From Amarolinea aalborgensis (GTDB lineage: Bacteria > Chloroflexota > Anaerolineae > SSC4 > Amarolineaceae), in contig NZ_UETR01000003.1 of the NCBI RefSeq assembly GCF_900491745.1, positions 1-64,000 of the forward strand: a stretch of DNA of 64,000 nucleotides. Reading direction: 5' to 3'. Below the pieces are notes generated by a model that saw only the letters and a list, made by a program, of their open reading frames with translations, searched no databases and was not told the DNA's origin. Position 1 is the stretch's first letter. Every line of letters starts with the position of its first letter. The position numbers and the translations under genes were made by a program. Of this stretch, positions 36,990-46,205 are shown piece by piece.

Positions 36990-37655
36990 GCGAATTATCA
37001 ACCCAAGAGCTTCCAAGCGCGGCGGATGCGGGCCGTTACTCCAGTTCATGGCCGACTTCATCGGGTTCAAGCCCGAGCACGCCGAAGCCATCCGAGAGAC
37101 GCGCTTGTGATCGAGGAAGCACATCCCAGCCATCGTGGGCGAATTCTACGCGCAAGTGCTGAGCTTTCCGCCACGCGCAAGCACTTCCTGCGGGCGGATG
37201 GGACGATTGACCAGGAGTACCTGGATCTGCGAGTGGCACCAGGCCAGCTTCTGGCGGCGCACTGCGCCGGGCCTCTTCGACGAAGATTATGCGCTTCGTG
37301 GACTACGTCGGCCGCGCATACCTCGCACGGCGCCGATCCGCAGGTCTACATCCCCGAACGCTACGTCATCGGCATGATGGGCTTTACTGGGCAGCGGATT
37401 GCCGGGCTGTGCCGGAGCTGCACGCTGGATCCGGGCTGGAGATACGCAGGGCTGGCCGCCTGGCACGCCCTGCTCATGTCCCTGATCGAACTACTGGCGC
37501 GACCGTATGGGGAAGGCCGCGAACCGGAGACCTTCCAGTCGCGCGAGGCGACGCCGAGGCGTCGGTGCGCGTGCCGGCGGTGGAGACGTATGAGAAGGCG
37601 TTGGATGGCGCGAGCGATCGAGTATCACGACGTGTCGAGCTGGCACGGTTGACGC
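36986..37655 (+). pseudogene. Protoglobin-like sensor globin, frameshifted
   Basis: Pieces in different frames join into a protoglobin: LQFMADFIGFKPEHAEAIR, HPAIVGEFYAQVLSFP, KHFLRADGTIDQEYLDLR, FDEDYMRFVDYVGRAHTSH (junction approximate) and VYIPERYVIGMMGFTGQRIA. Such globins bind O2, NO or CO through a proximal His. At least three frame changes are needed, so no intact product is made as the sequence stands. Confidence 0.65.
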
Positions 37656-37670
37656 AATCCCCGAAGGGCG

Positions 37671-38248
37671 GTGATCGTCGAGGCCGAGAACCTGTCCATC
37701 GGCGTGTTCCACCTGGACGGCAAGTGGATTGCGCTGCAGAATAGCTGCCTGCACCGCGGCGGGCCAGTGTGTACGGGCGAACTGGCGGGCGGCACGCTGA
37801 CCTGCCCAGCACGGCTACCAGTACGATCTCCCACGGGCCAGCTTCCTGCTGATCGGGCGTCGGCCCCGCCCACTACCCGGTGTCGGTGCGTGACGGCTGG
37901 TGACCGTGCGAGTGCCGGTGCATCCGCGATGAACCCGACGTGTCGCTCACGGGCATGTTCGGCGGCGCTGATCAGCCGGCCGGCGCCGCCGAACGAGTTC
38001 CGGGTCGCCGATCTCAAGCCCGGCCAGATCAAGCGGGTCACGGTGGACGGGCAGGGCGTGGCCGTCTACAATGTCGAGGGGACGCTACGCGCACGCAGGA
38101 TGCGTGTCCCCACGCCGGCGGGCTGTTGAGCGAGGGCAAGCTCGACGAGATCGTCATCTGCACCTGGCATGGGTCGTGTTCGACGTCACCACCGAGAAGT
38201 GCTGCTAGTCCGGCCAACAAGGCGTTGCAGACGTATCGCGGTGACTGA
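37671..38248 (+). pseudogene. Double Rieske [2Fe-2S] protein, frameshifted
   Basis: The first Rieske site reads CLHRGG, then after a frame change C-P-x-H-G-Y (CTGPVCTGELAGGTLTCP precedes it). A second site follows: FRVADLKPGQIKRVTVDGQG, CPHAGG and CTWHG, again in more than one frame. Two Rieske domains in one protein after a protoglobin would make a redox pair. Frameshifts at about 37805, 37890 and 38085-38180 prevent a normal product. Confidence 0.6.
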
Positions 38249-38278
38249 TGGGGAGATGGCGCGTGAGCCGCAAACACA

Positions 38279-39564
38279 ATGAAAAACGAATTGTCTGGCC
38301 GCCGGGCTTACCTACGCTCGGATAGGTGGGCTGTATTTGCCTTCACGCTGCTTTCACTTCAGATCGCTGGTCAAGTGGCCGCTTTCCACCAGGCGCAAAA
38401 CCTCAGCCTGCTCCGGCCCAAATTCGGGAATTAGAAGGCATGGGCTTGAGTCTTGGATTCTATGCGACTTTTCGTTTCTTGCTGCAATTGCCAACCCCGA
38501 TCCTGTGGGGCAGCCCGCCATCCTCATCTTTGGCGCAAATCACGTGAGCGCAGCGCCTTGATTTTATCAGCCATGATGTTGGGAATCGAACGGCGGGAGC
38601 CATCCCCATTTGGCAGGCGTTTGCTGCTGCTTATCCTGACTGGGTATGGATCATTCCCTTTGCGGCTTTTGTGGGCAATATGTATTTATACTCATTTTTC
38701 CTCGTTTTCCCCACCGGACGTTTTGTTCCGCGTTGGTCTGTTGGAGTGGCCATCGGGTTGAGTGTATACAATATCATAAACTCCTATCAGTTTGCGCTTC
38801 CGCCATTCTGGGTCATAGTGGGAAAAAACATGGAAGTGATTTTCCCGCTGTTTCTTATCACGTCGTTAGCCAGCGTCTTCCTCTTCCCTACCTATCGCTA
38901 TCGTCGGGTATCAACACCCATTGAGCGAGAACAAACCAAATGGGTGGTATTCCCACTTTTCGTTGGCTTCACTCTCTTTGCGTTAGCAGCTTCGACCATA
39001 TTCCTGGTGCCAAACAGCGTTCCCGATGAAGACATTTCCTTCGTCACGGTCTTTGTCCAGCCGCTTGGTTGGGTTACGTCACTTGGTCTGATTCCGCCTC
39101 TCGCTATCGCTGTTTCGATTCTGCGTTATCGCCTGTTCGACATTGACGTCATCATCCGCAAGACGCTGGTCTACACCGTGCTGTCTGGGTTACTGGGCCT
39201 GGTCTACTTCGGCAGCGTGGTGTTGTTGCAGCGGCTGGTCGGCGCGCTGACAGGCGTCGAACAGTCCACGTTGGCGGTCGTCGTCTCGACGCTGGCGATC
39301 GCCGCGCTCTTTACGCCGCTGCGCCGGCGCATCCAGGATGGTATTGACCGGCGCTTCTTCCGCAAGAAGTACGATGCGCAGCGGGTGCTGGCGCAGTTCG
39401 CCCAGACCGCGCGCGATGAGACCGACCTGGACGCGCTGACCGGTGAACTGGCGCGCGTGGTGCAGGAGACGCTGCAGCCGGAGCATGTCAGCGTCTGGCT
39501 GCACAAACAAGAAGCCCCGAAGAGCGCACTGGCGTCTTCGGGGCTAACCGAGCACGGAGCGTAA
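38279..39564 (+). pseudogene. Sensor copy C, broken 5' half and intact 3' half
   Basis: The frame from the ATG at 38279 reads a leader-type helix and then stops after about 50 codons. The family motif ELEGMGLSLGFYATF and the next segment lie in two other frames. From about 38600 the frame is continuous to 39564 (FPTGRFVPRW, EREQTKWVV, RYRLFDIDVIIRKTLVYT, VSVWL). The intact part from 38671 could still be translated (297 residues). Confidence 0.7.
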
Positions 39565-39574
39565 GGTGCCGCGT

Positions 39575-39820
39575 TCATGCCGCCAAGGGAACCTGGCGCG
39601 TCGTCAAGACATCGAGCGCGGACAAACGGCGCACTTGCTCAGGCGCCAGGGTCAGCAGCGCCCTGGTGGAACCATCCGGGTTCACGAATTCGACTTCATA
39701 GGCCAAACGCGGCGTGGTGTAGATCTCGACCACTGTGCCGAGGTCGCCGGCCAGGACGGAATGGCCAGGAAAGCTTGCCGTAGCGATGATGGTCTCTAAC
39801 AGCTCGATAGTCTCGTTCAT
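39575..39820 (-). CDS. DUF4926 protein
   Basis: 81 residues, matching DUF4926 (LAGDLGTVVEIY...YEVEFVNPDGSTRALLTL, cited in pieces). AAGGAG lies 7 nt before the ATG. It follows the DUF6883 gene by 4 bp on the minus strand; the two form a small module of unproven, possibly toxin-antitoxin-like, function. Its end is 10 bp from the end of sensor C, tail-to-tail. Confidence 0.7.
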   Translation of the reverse strand: MNETIELLETIIATASFPGHSVLAGDLGTVVEIYTTPRLAYEVEFVNPDGSTRALLTLAPEQVRRLSALDVLTTRQVPLAA

Positions 39821-39824
39821 ACAA

Positions 39825-40178
39825 CTACTCCTTGCGCCGCGATGCAGGCTCAATGGTCACCAGGTCGGCCCAGTCGTTGCCGGGCCGGACGATCCAAACC
39901 GTTGTCACTTGCCTTGCCTCGCCGGTGGGACCAACCAGCGGCGCAGTGACGGTGTACTTCTGGCCGAAGGGCGACCGCTGGCCAGGTTTGGCGGGCTGCG
40001 TAAGATGCTGTTCTCGAATATCGCGCTCCAGCCGTCGCCAGTCTGCAGCGGTGTAGCCCATCTGCGCAAAGAATGCCGCTTTGAACCGGCCCGACTCATG
40101 GGCTGGGTTGAGAGCGTAATCTCGCAACTTGCGCGGATCGATGCGCGCTTGCCCTGGCGATGGAATGCTACTCGACAT
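39825..40178 (-). CDS. DUF6883 protein
   Basis: 117 residues. The pattern IDPRKLRDYALNPAHESGRF, K..FF..MGY, then YTVTAPLVGPTGEA...VTTVWIV, fits DUF6883. The family commonly precedes DUF4926, as here. The role is not established. Confidence 0.7.
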   Translation of the reverse strand: MSSSIPSPGQARIDPRKLRDYALNPAHESGRFKAAFFAQMGYTAADWRRLERDIREQHLTQPAKPGQRSPFGQKYTVTAPLVGPTGEARQVTTVWIVRPGNDWADLVTIEPASRRKE

Positions 40179-40262
40179 GGCGACATTGTACCATCATGGC
40201 AATAATTCAGCCAAGCAAGGTTGGTCGAACGATGACCGGACTTACGGAGGTAATAGAGGCCC

Positions 40263-41384
40263 ATGCTCAATCATGACCTACATACCGGCCGCCTGATGCG
40301 CCTGTTGTGGGCTGTCACGGTGGTAGTGTTCACAGCGCTGTACCTGCTGGCCTTGCCGCAAAGCGTTGCCAAGGCGCAACAGGACCCCATGGCTTGGCTC
40401 GATATCGCCCTGCAAGCGATCTACTTGCTCTTGGCCTGGTTCGTGTTCTGGCAGCGTTCTGCCGATTCCGTGGCCTACATCTTCTCGCTGATCCTGCTGA
40501 TGGCGCTGACTGGCGACAGATTTCAGGTTGTTTTCGCTGCCAGTACGACCGCCCAGTCGCTCGATCTCATCTTTGCAGCGCTTTCGAGCACACTGTTGAT
40601 CTGGCTGTTCTACGTGTTTCCCGATGGGCGTTTCGTGCCGCGCTGGACGCGGTGGGCGGCTGTGGCGGTGGCTGCAGTCCAACTGGGGCGCATCTTTTTC
40701 GAGGAAGCCTACATGGCGCGCGGGTTCCCGGTGATGGGGCTGTTCATGCTGACCGGTGCTTTCGCGCAGGTATGCCGCTACCGCAGCATCTCTGACCCCA
40801 TTCAACGTCAGCAAATCAAGTGGGTTGTCTTCGGTCTTGCGATTACGCTGGTCCCGATGGGCGTCATTCTTGCCGCCGTGGGCATCTTCGGGCTGGATCT
40901 CTTCGAAGGTAACTCGGCGGCTGAGACGCTAGGTTTGCTGGTGTGGATCGGCTTTCTGATCGTATTCCCGCTGTCTATCGTGGTGTCGATCCTGCGCTAT
41001 CGGCTGTGGGACATCGACGTCGTCATCCGTAAGACGCTGGTCTACACGGTGCTAACCGCGCTGCTGGCGCTGGTCTACGTCGGCAGCGTGATCCTGCTGC
41101 AAGGGCTGGTCGGCACACTGACGGGCGTCGAACAGTCCACGTTGGCGGTCGTCGTCTCGACGCTGGCGATCGCGGCGATCTTCACACCGCTGCGCCGGCG
41201 TATCCAGGACGTCATTGACCGGCGCTTCTACCGCAAAAAGTACGACGCGCAGCAGGTGCTGGCGCAGTTCGCGCTCACTGCGCAGGACGAGACGGATCTC
41301 GATGCGCTGACCGGCGAGCTGGCGCGCGTGGTGCAGGAAACGCTGCAGCCAGAGCAGGTGAGCGTGTGGCTGCGCAAGAAGTGA
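40263..41384 (+). CDS. Membrane sensor D, short variable half plus constant tail
   Basis: 373 residues, shorter than the other intact copies because the first membrane helices and their extracytoplasmic loop are reduced. It keeps VFPDGRFVPRWTRW, CRYRSISDPIQRQQIKWVV, RYRLWDIDVVIRKTLVYTVL, IDRRFYRKKYDAQQVL and the end VSVWLRKK. No CGTAACG promoter precedes it. A 46-bp methyltransferase-start fragment follows 16 bp after its stop. Confidence 0.75.
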   Translation: MLNHDLHTGRLMRLLWAVTVVVFTALYLLALPQSVAKAQQDPMAWLDIALQAIYLLLAWFVFWQRSADSVAYIFSLILLMALTGDRFQVVFAASTTAQSLDLIFAALSSTLLIWLFYVFPDGRFVPRWTRWAAVAVAAVQLGRIFFEEAYMARGFPVMGLFMLTGAFAQVCRYRSISDPIQRQQIKWVVFGLAITLVPMGVILAAVGIFGLDLFEGNSAAETLGLLVWIGFLIVFPLSIVVSILRYRLWDIDVVIRKTLVYTVLTALLALVYVGSVILLQGLVGTLTGVEQSTLAVVVSTLAIAAIFTPLRRRIQDVIDRRFYRKKYDAQQVLAQFALTAQDETDLDALTGELARVVQETLQPEQVSVWLRKK

Positions 41385-41400
41385 CGTCAGGAGATACCCA

Positions 41401-41446
41401 ATGACCTTCGACGAAGTTGATGTGTATTCCGGCCTGGCGGCGCTGG
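41401..41446 (+). pseudogene. Orphan 5' end of a methyltransferase gene
   Basis: The first 15 codons read MTFDEVDVYSGLAAL and match the start of the methyltransferase at 26802 (from its MTFDE). The rest of the gene is absent: the frame runs into the ribosome-binding region of the next gene and stops. It is a recombination scar. Confidence 0.75.
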
Positions 41447-41455
41447 AGATACCAC

Positions 41456-42061
41456 ATGGCGCATGAGCAGGTATTCAGGTGGTTCTTCATCGCCATCGGT
41501 GTCGGCGCGCTGTTGATCTCGGGCTATTTTCGGCGCAAGGCACGCCGATCAGGTGAAGCGATTCCACGGGCGCGCGAAGGCAAGCTTGTCCTGCTGTCGC
41601 GTCTGGTCTTCGCGGCTCCCTTGTACCTGTCCATCCTGGCCTACATGGTGAACCCTGCGTGGATGGCGTGGTCAGCAATGCCCTTGCCTGCATGGCTGCG
41701 TTGGCTGGGCGCCGCAGTCGGCCTGGCGATGTGGCCCCTGATTTACTGGGTGTTCAGGAGCATCGGCGACAATATCTCGGAGACATTTCTGACCAAGTCG
41801 CAGCACGTCCTGGTCGCTCATGGCCCTTATCGCTGGGTGCGCCATCCCTTATACTCCGCTGCTGCGCTGAGCCTGGTCGCGCTGAGTCTGCTGGCGGCGA
41901 ACTGGTTCATGTTCGCGATGGCTTGCGCGGCTTTCCTGGGCATCGCTGGACTGGTGATTCCGAGAGAAGAGGCGGAGCTGATACAGAAATTTGGGGACGA
42001 GTATCGGGCGTACATGGCGCGAACGGGCAGGTTTGCGCCGCGCCTGCACCTTTTCCCGTAG
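41456..42061 (+). CDS. Isoprenylcysteine carboxyl methyltransferase-like membrane protein
   Basis: 201 residues with about five membrane helices. The cytoplasmic C-terminal signature of the ICMT/PEMT-like superfamily is clear: VAHGPYRWVRHPLYSAAAL and the terminal PREEAELIQKFGDEYRAYMA. In bacteria such proteins methylate diverse small substrates or are uncharacterised. GGAGA lies 6 nt before the ATG at 41456. It is followed by the FAD monooxygenase gene on the same strand. Confidence 0.8.
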   Translation: MAHEQVFRWFFIAIGVGALLISGYFRRKARRSGEAIPRAREGKLVLLSRLVFAAPLYLSILAYMVNPAWMAWSAMPLPAWLRWLGAAVGLAMWPLIYWVFRSIGDNISETFLTKSQHVLVAHGPYRWVRHPLYSAAALSLVALSLLAANWFMFAMACAAFLGIAGLVIPREEAELIQKFGDEYRAYMARTGRFAPRLHLFP

Positions 42062-42111
42062 AAGGAAACAGCTGACGACCTGGATTGCCGTGCGCTTTGG
42101 AAGGAAGACCT

Positions 42112-43314
42112 GTGACAATCACTTCAACAACAGCCAAGAACCTCGCGGAGCCAGCGGAGAAAATGCCAAGCGCCCTGATCATCGGAGGCGGCATCGGGGG
42201 CCTGACGGCGGCCCTGGCCTTTCGCCAGAAAGGGTGGAATGTCGCGGTGTACGAAGCCGCCCCGGAGTTACGCCCTGTCGGCAAAGGGATTTGGGCGCCC
42301 GCCAATGCAATGCAGGTGCTCAACGAACTTGGCCTGGCCGCCGCGGTTGCTGAGGCAGGGTGTCCGCTCGATTCCATCCAACTGCGCACGAAGTCGGGGA
42401 CGGTGCTTTCAGCGTTCGACCTGGGGCCGGTGAAGGCTCAATACGGCCAAACAACGATCTCGATCCAGCGTGCCGCCCTGATCGGCATCCTCGCGGCCGC
42501 GCTGCCGGTCGGCGCGCTGCATCTCGGCAAGCGCTTCAGCCGCTTCGAGAGCGGCCCCGACCAGGTGGCAGCTTACTTCGAGGACGGCAGCCAAGCGGCC
42601 GGCGACCTGCTCGTCGGCGCGGATGGGATTCATTCCGTCGTTCGAGAGCAGCTCTTCCCCGGCGTTAAGCTTCGTTACAGCGGTCAAACCTGTTACCGCG
42701 GCATCAGCGCAATGACACTCCCCAGCGCATTGACCAACACGTGCTGGGAAGTGTGGGGCGGGCATTATCGCTTCGGCTTTTCGTCCATCGGGCACGGCCA
42801 GGTGTATTGGTTCGCACCGGTAAACGCAGCGGCAGGCGGGCATGCCGAGCCAGGCGAGATCGCGGCCAGGTTGGCGGATTGGTACGCGGACTTTCCGAGT
42901 CCGATCCCCGAAATCATCGCCGCCAGCCGCATGACCGACGTGATTCGCACGGATTTGTTCGATTTCCCACCGATCCCGCGCTGGCACGAAGGACGAGTCG
43001 TCCTGATCGGCGATGCCGCCCACGCGATGACGCCCAACCTCGGCCAGGGCGGCGCCCAGGCGATCGAAGATGCGCGGGTTTTGGCTGAGGAATTCAGCAA
43101 GACAGGCTCGGCAGCTCAGGCGTTCGAACGCTTCGAACGCATCAGAATGCCGAAGGTGAAGTGGGTCGCGAACACCGCCTGGCGTCTTGGTCAGTTGGCG
43201 CACGTGCAAAACCCGCTGGCGCGCGGCCTGCGCGATCTCGCGTTGCATTGGACGCCGGAGCGGGTCAACCGCAAGCAATTGGAGCGTTTATATCGCCTGG
43301 AACGCGGACAATGA
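42112..43314 (+). CDS. FAD-dependent aromatic-type monooxygenase
   Basis: 400 residues of the p-hydroxybenzoate-hydroxylase-like class. It has the FAD motif ALIIGGGIGGLTAALAF, the DG motif GADGIHSVVR and the second FAD motif LIGDAAHAMTPNLGQGGAQA. It should hydroxylate or oxidise a ring-containing compound with NAD(P)H and O2; the substrate is unknown. The start is a GTG at 42112 with AAGGAAG upstream, or the ATG at 42163 near the FAD motif. It is followed within 6 bp by a detached sensor tail. Confidence 0.85.
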   Translation: MTITSTTAKNLAEPAEKMPSALIIGGGIGGLTAALAFRQKGWNVAVYEAAPELRPVGKGIWAPANAMQVLNELGLAAAVAEAGCPLDSIQLRTKSGTVLSAFDLGPVKAQYGQTTISIQRAALIGILAAALPVGALHLGKRFSRFESGPDQVAAYFEDGSQAAGDLLVGADGIHSVVREQLFPGVKLRYSGQTCYRGISAMTLPSALTNTCWEVWGGHYRFGFSSIGHGQVYWFAPVNAAAGGHAEPGEIAARLADWYADFPSPIPEIIAASRMTDVIRTDLFDFPPIPRWHEGRVVLIGDAAHAMTPNLGQGGAQAIEDARVLAEEFSKTGSAAQAFERFERIRMPKVKWVANTAWRLGQLAHVQNPLARGLRDLALHWTPERVNRKQLERLYRLERGQ

Positions 43315-43320
43315 GAAACT

Positions 43321-43405
43321 CGGAGCTGGCGCGCGTGGTGCAGGAGACGCTGCAGCCGGAGGGGGTGAGCGTGTGGTTGAAGGATGCCCCTACCCGCATA
43401 TCCTG
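43321..43405 (+). pseudogene. Detached sensor tail E
   Basis: Only the last codons of the constant half remain (ELARVVQETLQPEGVSVWL plus a short end). The tail has no body and sits between the monooxygenase and a PIN/AbrB module. With the tail of sensor D (41384) it flanks a 2-kb gene block as a direct repeat. Confidence 0.8.
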
Positions 43406-43422
43406 AGGAGTGAAACGTGAAT

Positions 43423-43839
43423 CTACAGCGCCATCTCTGTGGCAGTCACTACGGTCAACCCGGGCACGCGCTCAAAATGCCGTTCGTTCAGGGTCAACAA
43501 AGGCAGCTGGTGTTCCAGACAGATGGCGGCAATCAATACGTCCTTGATCCCGATGTCTTGGTTGCGCCGAATGAGTTCGTCGTGCAGCTGCGCCGCGCGC
43601 CGAGCAGCCATGATGTCCAACGGCAACGTTTGCAGGGTTCCCAACAACGCATCTTCGCCGATGTGGCGACGCGCCCGCGCCACGCCGAAGAGCAGTTCAT
43701 AGGCAGTGATGACGGTGACAAAGCAGTCCAATGTCCGCACGGCGTGTTCAACTGCAGAGGCGCCTGGATCGCGGCCTTTCAGAAAGGCAATCACAGGCCC
43801 TGTGTCTATGCAAAGACGGGTAAAGTCCATGCGGCCCAT
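43423..43839 (-). CDS. PIN-domain toxin (VapC-like)
   Basis: 138 residues. PIN acidic motifs: LCIDTGPVIAFL, TAYELLFGVARA, DVLIAAICLEHQLPLLTLNERHF. The ATG at 43839 has GGAG upstream, and it overlaps the antitoxin gene. Its 3' end is 17 bp from detached sensor tail E. Confidence 0.85.
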   Translation of the reverse strand: MGRMDFTRLCIDTGPVIAFLKGRDPGASAVEHAVRTLDCFVTVITAYELLFGVARARRHIGEDALLGTLQTLPLDIMAARRAAQLHDELIRRNQDIGIKDVLIAAICLEHQLPLLTLNERHFERVPGLTVVTATEMAL

Positions 43840-44051
43840 CCCCGCTCCAGTTCTTCGATGGCCTGGTCAAAGGCTTCGTCGCCGGCCAATACACCACGCA
43901 AGTTCAGAAAAGCCTCCAGGCGAGCGACTCGTAGCGTCTGCCCTTCGACTACAATCTTGACAGCATCGCCTTCTCGCAATTTCAACAAGCTGAAGAGCTT
44001 CTCTGGCAGGAAAATCGTATCTGCTCTCGTACTCCTCGCTACGAACGTCAT
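43806..44051 (-). CDS. AbrB/SpoVT-type antitoxin
   Basis: 81 residues. The N-terminal half is a swapped-hairpin AbrB domain (DTIFLPEKLFSLLKLREGDAV, shortened here as KLFSLLKLREGDAVKIV). The C-terminal part has an acidic stretch (DEAFDQAIEELERGW) likely to bind the PIN toxin. GGAGG precedes the ATG at 44051. Confidence 0.8.
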   Translation of the reverse strand: MTFVARSTRADTIFLPEKLFSLLKLREGDAVKIVVEGQTLRVARLEAFLNLRGVLAGDEAFDQAIEELERGWAAWTLPVFA

Positions 44052-44220
44052 AACGCACCTCCAGTAGTCCCGTGCTGTATTGATTGTAGTCGAGTGAAGT
44101 CTTTTTTGCAAACACGCCGTGAAGCAGTCGGTTAGCGCCGACAGGGGAAAGCGCAATCCATTGACCGCCAGCAGCCGACCTGAACACGCGAAATGGACGT
44201 CGCCTCACATTCAACAACGT

Positions 44221-44265
44221 CGTAACGCTTTTCGTAACGTTTCTTGGACGGTCAGGTGGTATCCT
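44221..44265 (+). promoter_or_regulatory. CGTAACG-type promoter unit 3
   Basis: Boxes start at 44221 and 44233; TATCCT at 44260-44265. It precedes the P450/sensor fossil at 44285 and then sensor G. Confidence 0.7.
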
Positions 44266-44284
44266 GTAGGCCAGGAGATAATCC

Positions 44285-44647
44285 ATGATTGCAACAACTC
44301 TGACGTCACGGCAGGCAGCGCGGCCCGGCGCGGGGGTGACGCCCCAATCGCAAGCGATCCTGCGGCCGGCCGGTGGGCTGACAAGCGTCCAGCAGTCGCC
44401 GCTGCGCCGCCGCATCCAGGATGGCACTAACCACCGCTTCTTCCGCAAGAAGTACGATGCGCAGCGGGTGCTGGCGCAGTTCGCCATCACGGCGCGCGAT
44501 GAGACCGAACCTTCGACATCGCTCAGGACAGGCCCGGATGCGCTGACCGCCGAGCTGGCGTGCGTGGTGCATGAGACTCTGCAGCCGGAGCAGGTCAGCG
44601 TGTGGCTGCGTCCGTCCTCGGATCGTTCTATGAGGTCGCAACCATGA
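44285..44647 (+). pseudogene. Fossil fusion: P450 3' end joined to sensor tail F
   Basis: An open frame of 120 codons. Residues 1-30 (MIATTLTSRQAARPGAG, then VTPQSQAILRPAGGL) match a P450 C-terminus (compare ATPQPKATLRPANGL at the end of the P450 at 34010). It then jumps to the last part of the sensor constant half (RRRIQDG, RRKKYD-like, VSVWLRPS). An in-frame insertion EPSTSLRTGP splits the DETDLDAL motif. It overlaps the start of sensor G by 4 bp. Confidence 0.75.
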
Positions 44648-45933
44648 GTAAGCTATCTGTCGCTACGCCCTCACGCTGGCTGCGCTGGGCGCAGATCGCC
44701 TGGATGGTGGTCGTCGCGGTCGCGCTGCTGATGTTCGTGGCCGGATCGGCGGTGTACTACGGCCAGTTGCGCCAGGTATGCACCGCGGCAGCCGCGCAGT
44801 GCGCGGAGTTCGACTATGCCACGCCCACAGGGGTCGCACAGCTTGCTGCCCGCGGCCTCTCGTTGGATGCGTATGCGCTGCTGCGGCTCGGCATCCTGGT
44901 CGTCTATGCCTTGATTCCGCTCACGCTCGGCCTCCTGATCTTCGCGCGCAAGCGCAGCGAACCGATCGCGCTTCTGGTTTCCTTCTTTTTGATCACATTC
45001 GGTACGATTGGCAATGCACAGAGCGTCCTGGCAGCCGCGTATCCTGCGTTCGCGCTCCCCGCAAAAATCATTGGGCTACTTGCCACCGTGTCCCTGCCGC
45101 TGTTTTTCGGCCTCTTTCCGAATGGGCGCATGATTCCGCGGCTCTACTGGCTCGCCGTCGCCTATTTTGGTGTTGCTTTCTTCCTACAAGACACGCTGGG
45201 GCTGATCAGCATCGGAAGCCCTTTGGGATCATTCCTGGCATGGACGGGGTGGCCGCTCGTATTGTTGGGCGGCGTGGCGGCGCAAATCTATCGTTATCGC
45301 CGCGTCTCCAATTCGGTGGAGCAGCGACAAACGCGTTGGGTGCTGTTCGGCATGGGCGCCATGGCCATACTCATGGTGGTTTTGTTGGCCTACATCGCCA
45401 TCACCGGCGACCCAACGCTGGGGACAACTGCTGATCGCGATTTGCTGCGACGATCCGTCTTCCTCATCGTGGGGAATCTGATGTTCCAGGTCATCTTTCT
45501 TTCGATGGGCCTGGCGATCCTGCGCTCGAACCTGTTCGACATTGACGTCATCATCCGCAAGACGCTGGTCTACACTGTGGTGACGGCCCTGCTGGCGTTG
45601 ATCTATTTCGGGGGCGTGATCCTGTTGCAGCGGCTGGTCGGCTCGCTGACCGGCGTGGCGCAGTCGCCGCTGGCCGTCGTGGTCTCGACCCTGGCCATCG
45701 CCGCGCTCTTCACCCCGCTGCGCCGCCGCATCCAGGACGTCATTGACCGGCGCTTCTATCGCAAGAAGTACGATGCGACGCAGGTGCTGGCCCAGTTCGC
45801 CGTCACCGCGCGCGACGAGACCGACCTGGATGCGCTGACCGGTGAGTTGGCGCGCGTGGTGCAGGAGACGCTGCAGCCGGAGGGGGTGAGCGTGTGGCTA
45901 TTCACGCCAGATTCCGCTCAGGGACGCCGATAG
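44644..45933 (+). CDS. Membrane sensor G, with loop cysteines
   Basis: 429 residues. The first extracytoplasmic loop has two cysteines (QVCTAAAAQCAEF) and the motif ARGLSLDAYA. Then come LFPNGRMIPRLYW, YRYRRVSNSVEQRQTRWVL and the constant half from FDIDVIIRKTLVYTVVTA to VSVWL. The cysteine pair also appears in sensor K but not in H or I, so the input ends of the copies differ. The 3' end overlaps a RelE-like toxin gene on the other strand by 16 bp. Confidence 0.75.
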   Translation: MSKLSVATPSRWLRWAQIAWMVVVAVALLMFVAGSAVYYGQLRQVCTAAAAQCAEFDYATPTGVAQLAARGLSLDAYALLRLGILVVYALIPLTLGLLIFARKRSEPIALLVSFFLITFGTIGNAQSVLAAAYPAFALPAKIIGLLATVSLPLFFGLFPNGRMIPRLYWLAVAYFGVAFFLQDTLGLISIGSPLGSFLAWTGWPLVLLGGVAAQIYRYRRVSNSVEQRQTRWVLFGMGAMAILMVVLLAYIAITGDPTLGTTADRDLLRRSVFLIVGNLMFQVIFLSMGLAILRSNLFDIDVIIRKTLVYTVVTALLALIYFGGVILLQRLVGSLTGVAQSPLAVVVSTLAIAALFTPLRRRIQDVIDRRFYRKKYDATQVLAQFAVTARDETDLDALTGELARVVQETLQPEGVSVWLFTPDSAQGRR

Positions 45934-46205
45934 ATGTCGTGAGTGCCGATGTTGCGAAAGACGTAGATGATCTCCCCCATTTCCTCGTCCTGTTCGATGT
46001 GGAACGTGAAGACGTATTGCAGGGTGACGTGGCCTTCCCAAATGCTCGCATGCCCCTGCATCTTGCGGATGCGCAGCGATGGATGGAAGGGTGGATGCTC
46101 GGCGCCGTCCTGGAAGCGCTGGAACGCCTCCCGCGCCTTCTCCTTGATGTCAGCCGGGAGCGCTGCGTATGCTTCCCAGAAAGTCTGGGCAGGACGAAAC
46201 TTCAT
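45918..46205 (-). CDS. RelE/ParE-type toxin
   Basis: 95 residues. The fold pattern (FRPAQTFWEAYAALPADIKEKAREAF, quoted as QTFWEAYAALPADIKEKAR; VTLQYVFTF; EIIYVFRNIGTHDIY) fits RelE/HigB-like toxins, which cleave mRNA at the ribosome or inhibit gyrase. The ATG at 46205 overlaps the antitoxin stop as ATGA. Confidence 0.75.
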   Translation of the reverse strand: MKFRPAQTFWEAYAALPADIKEKAREAFQRFQDGAEHPPFHPSLRIRKMQGHASIWEGHVTLQYVFTFHIEQDEEMGEIIYVFRNIGTHDIYRRP

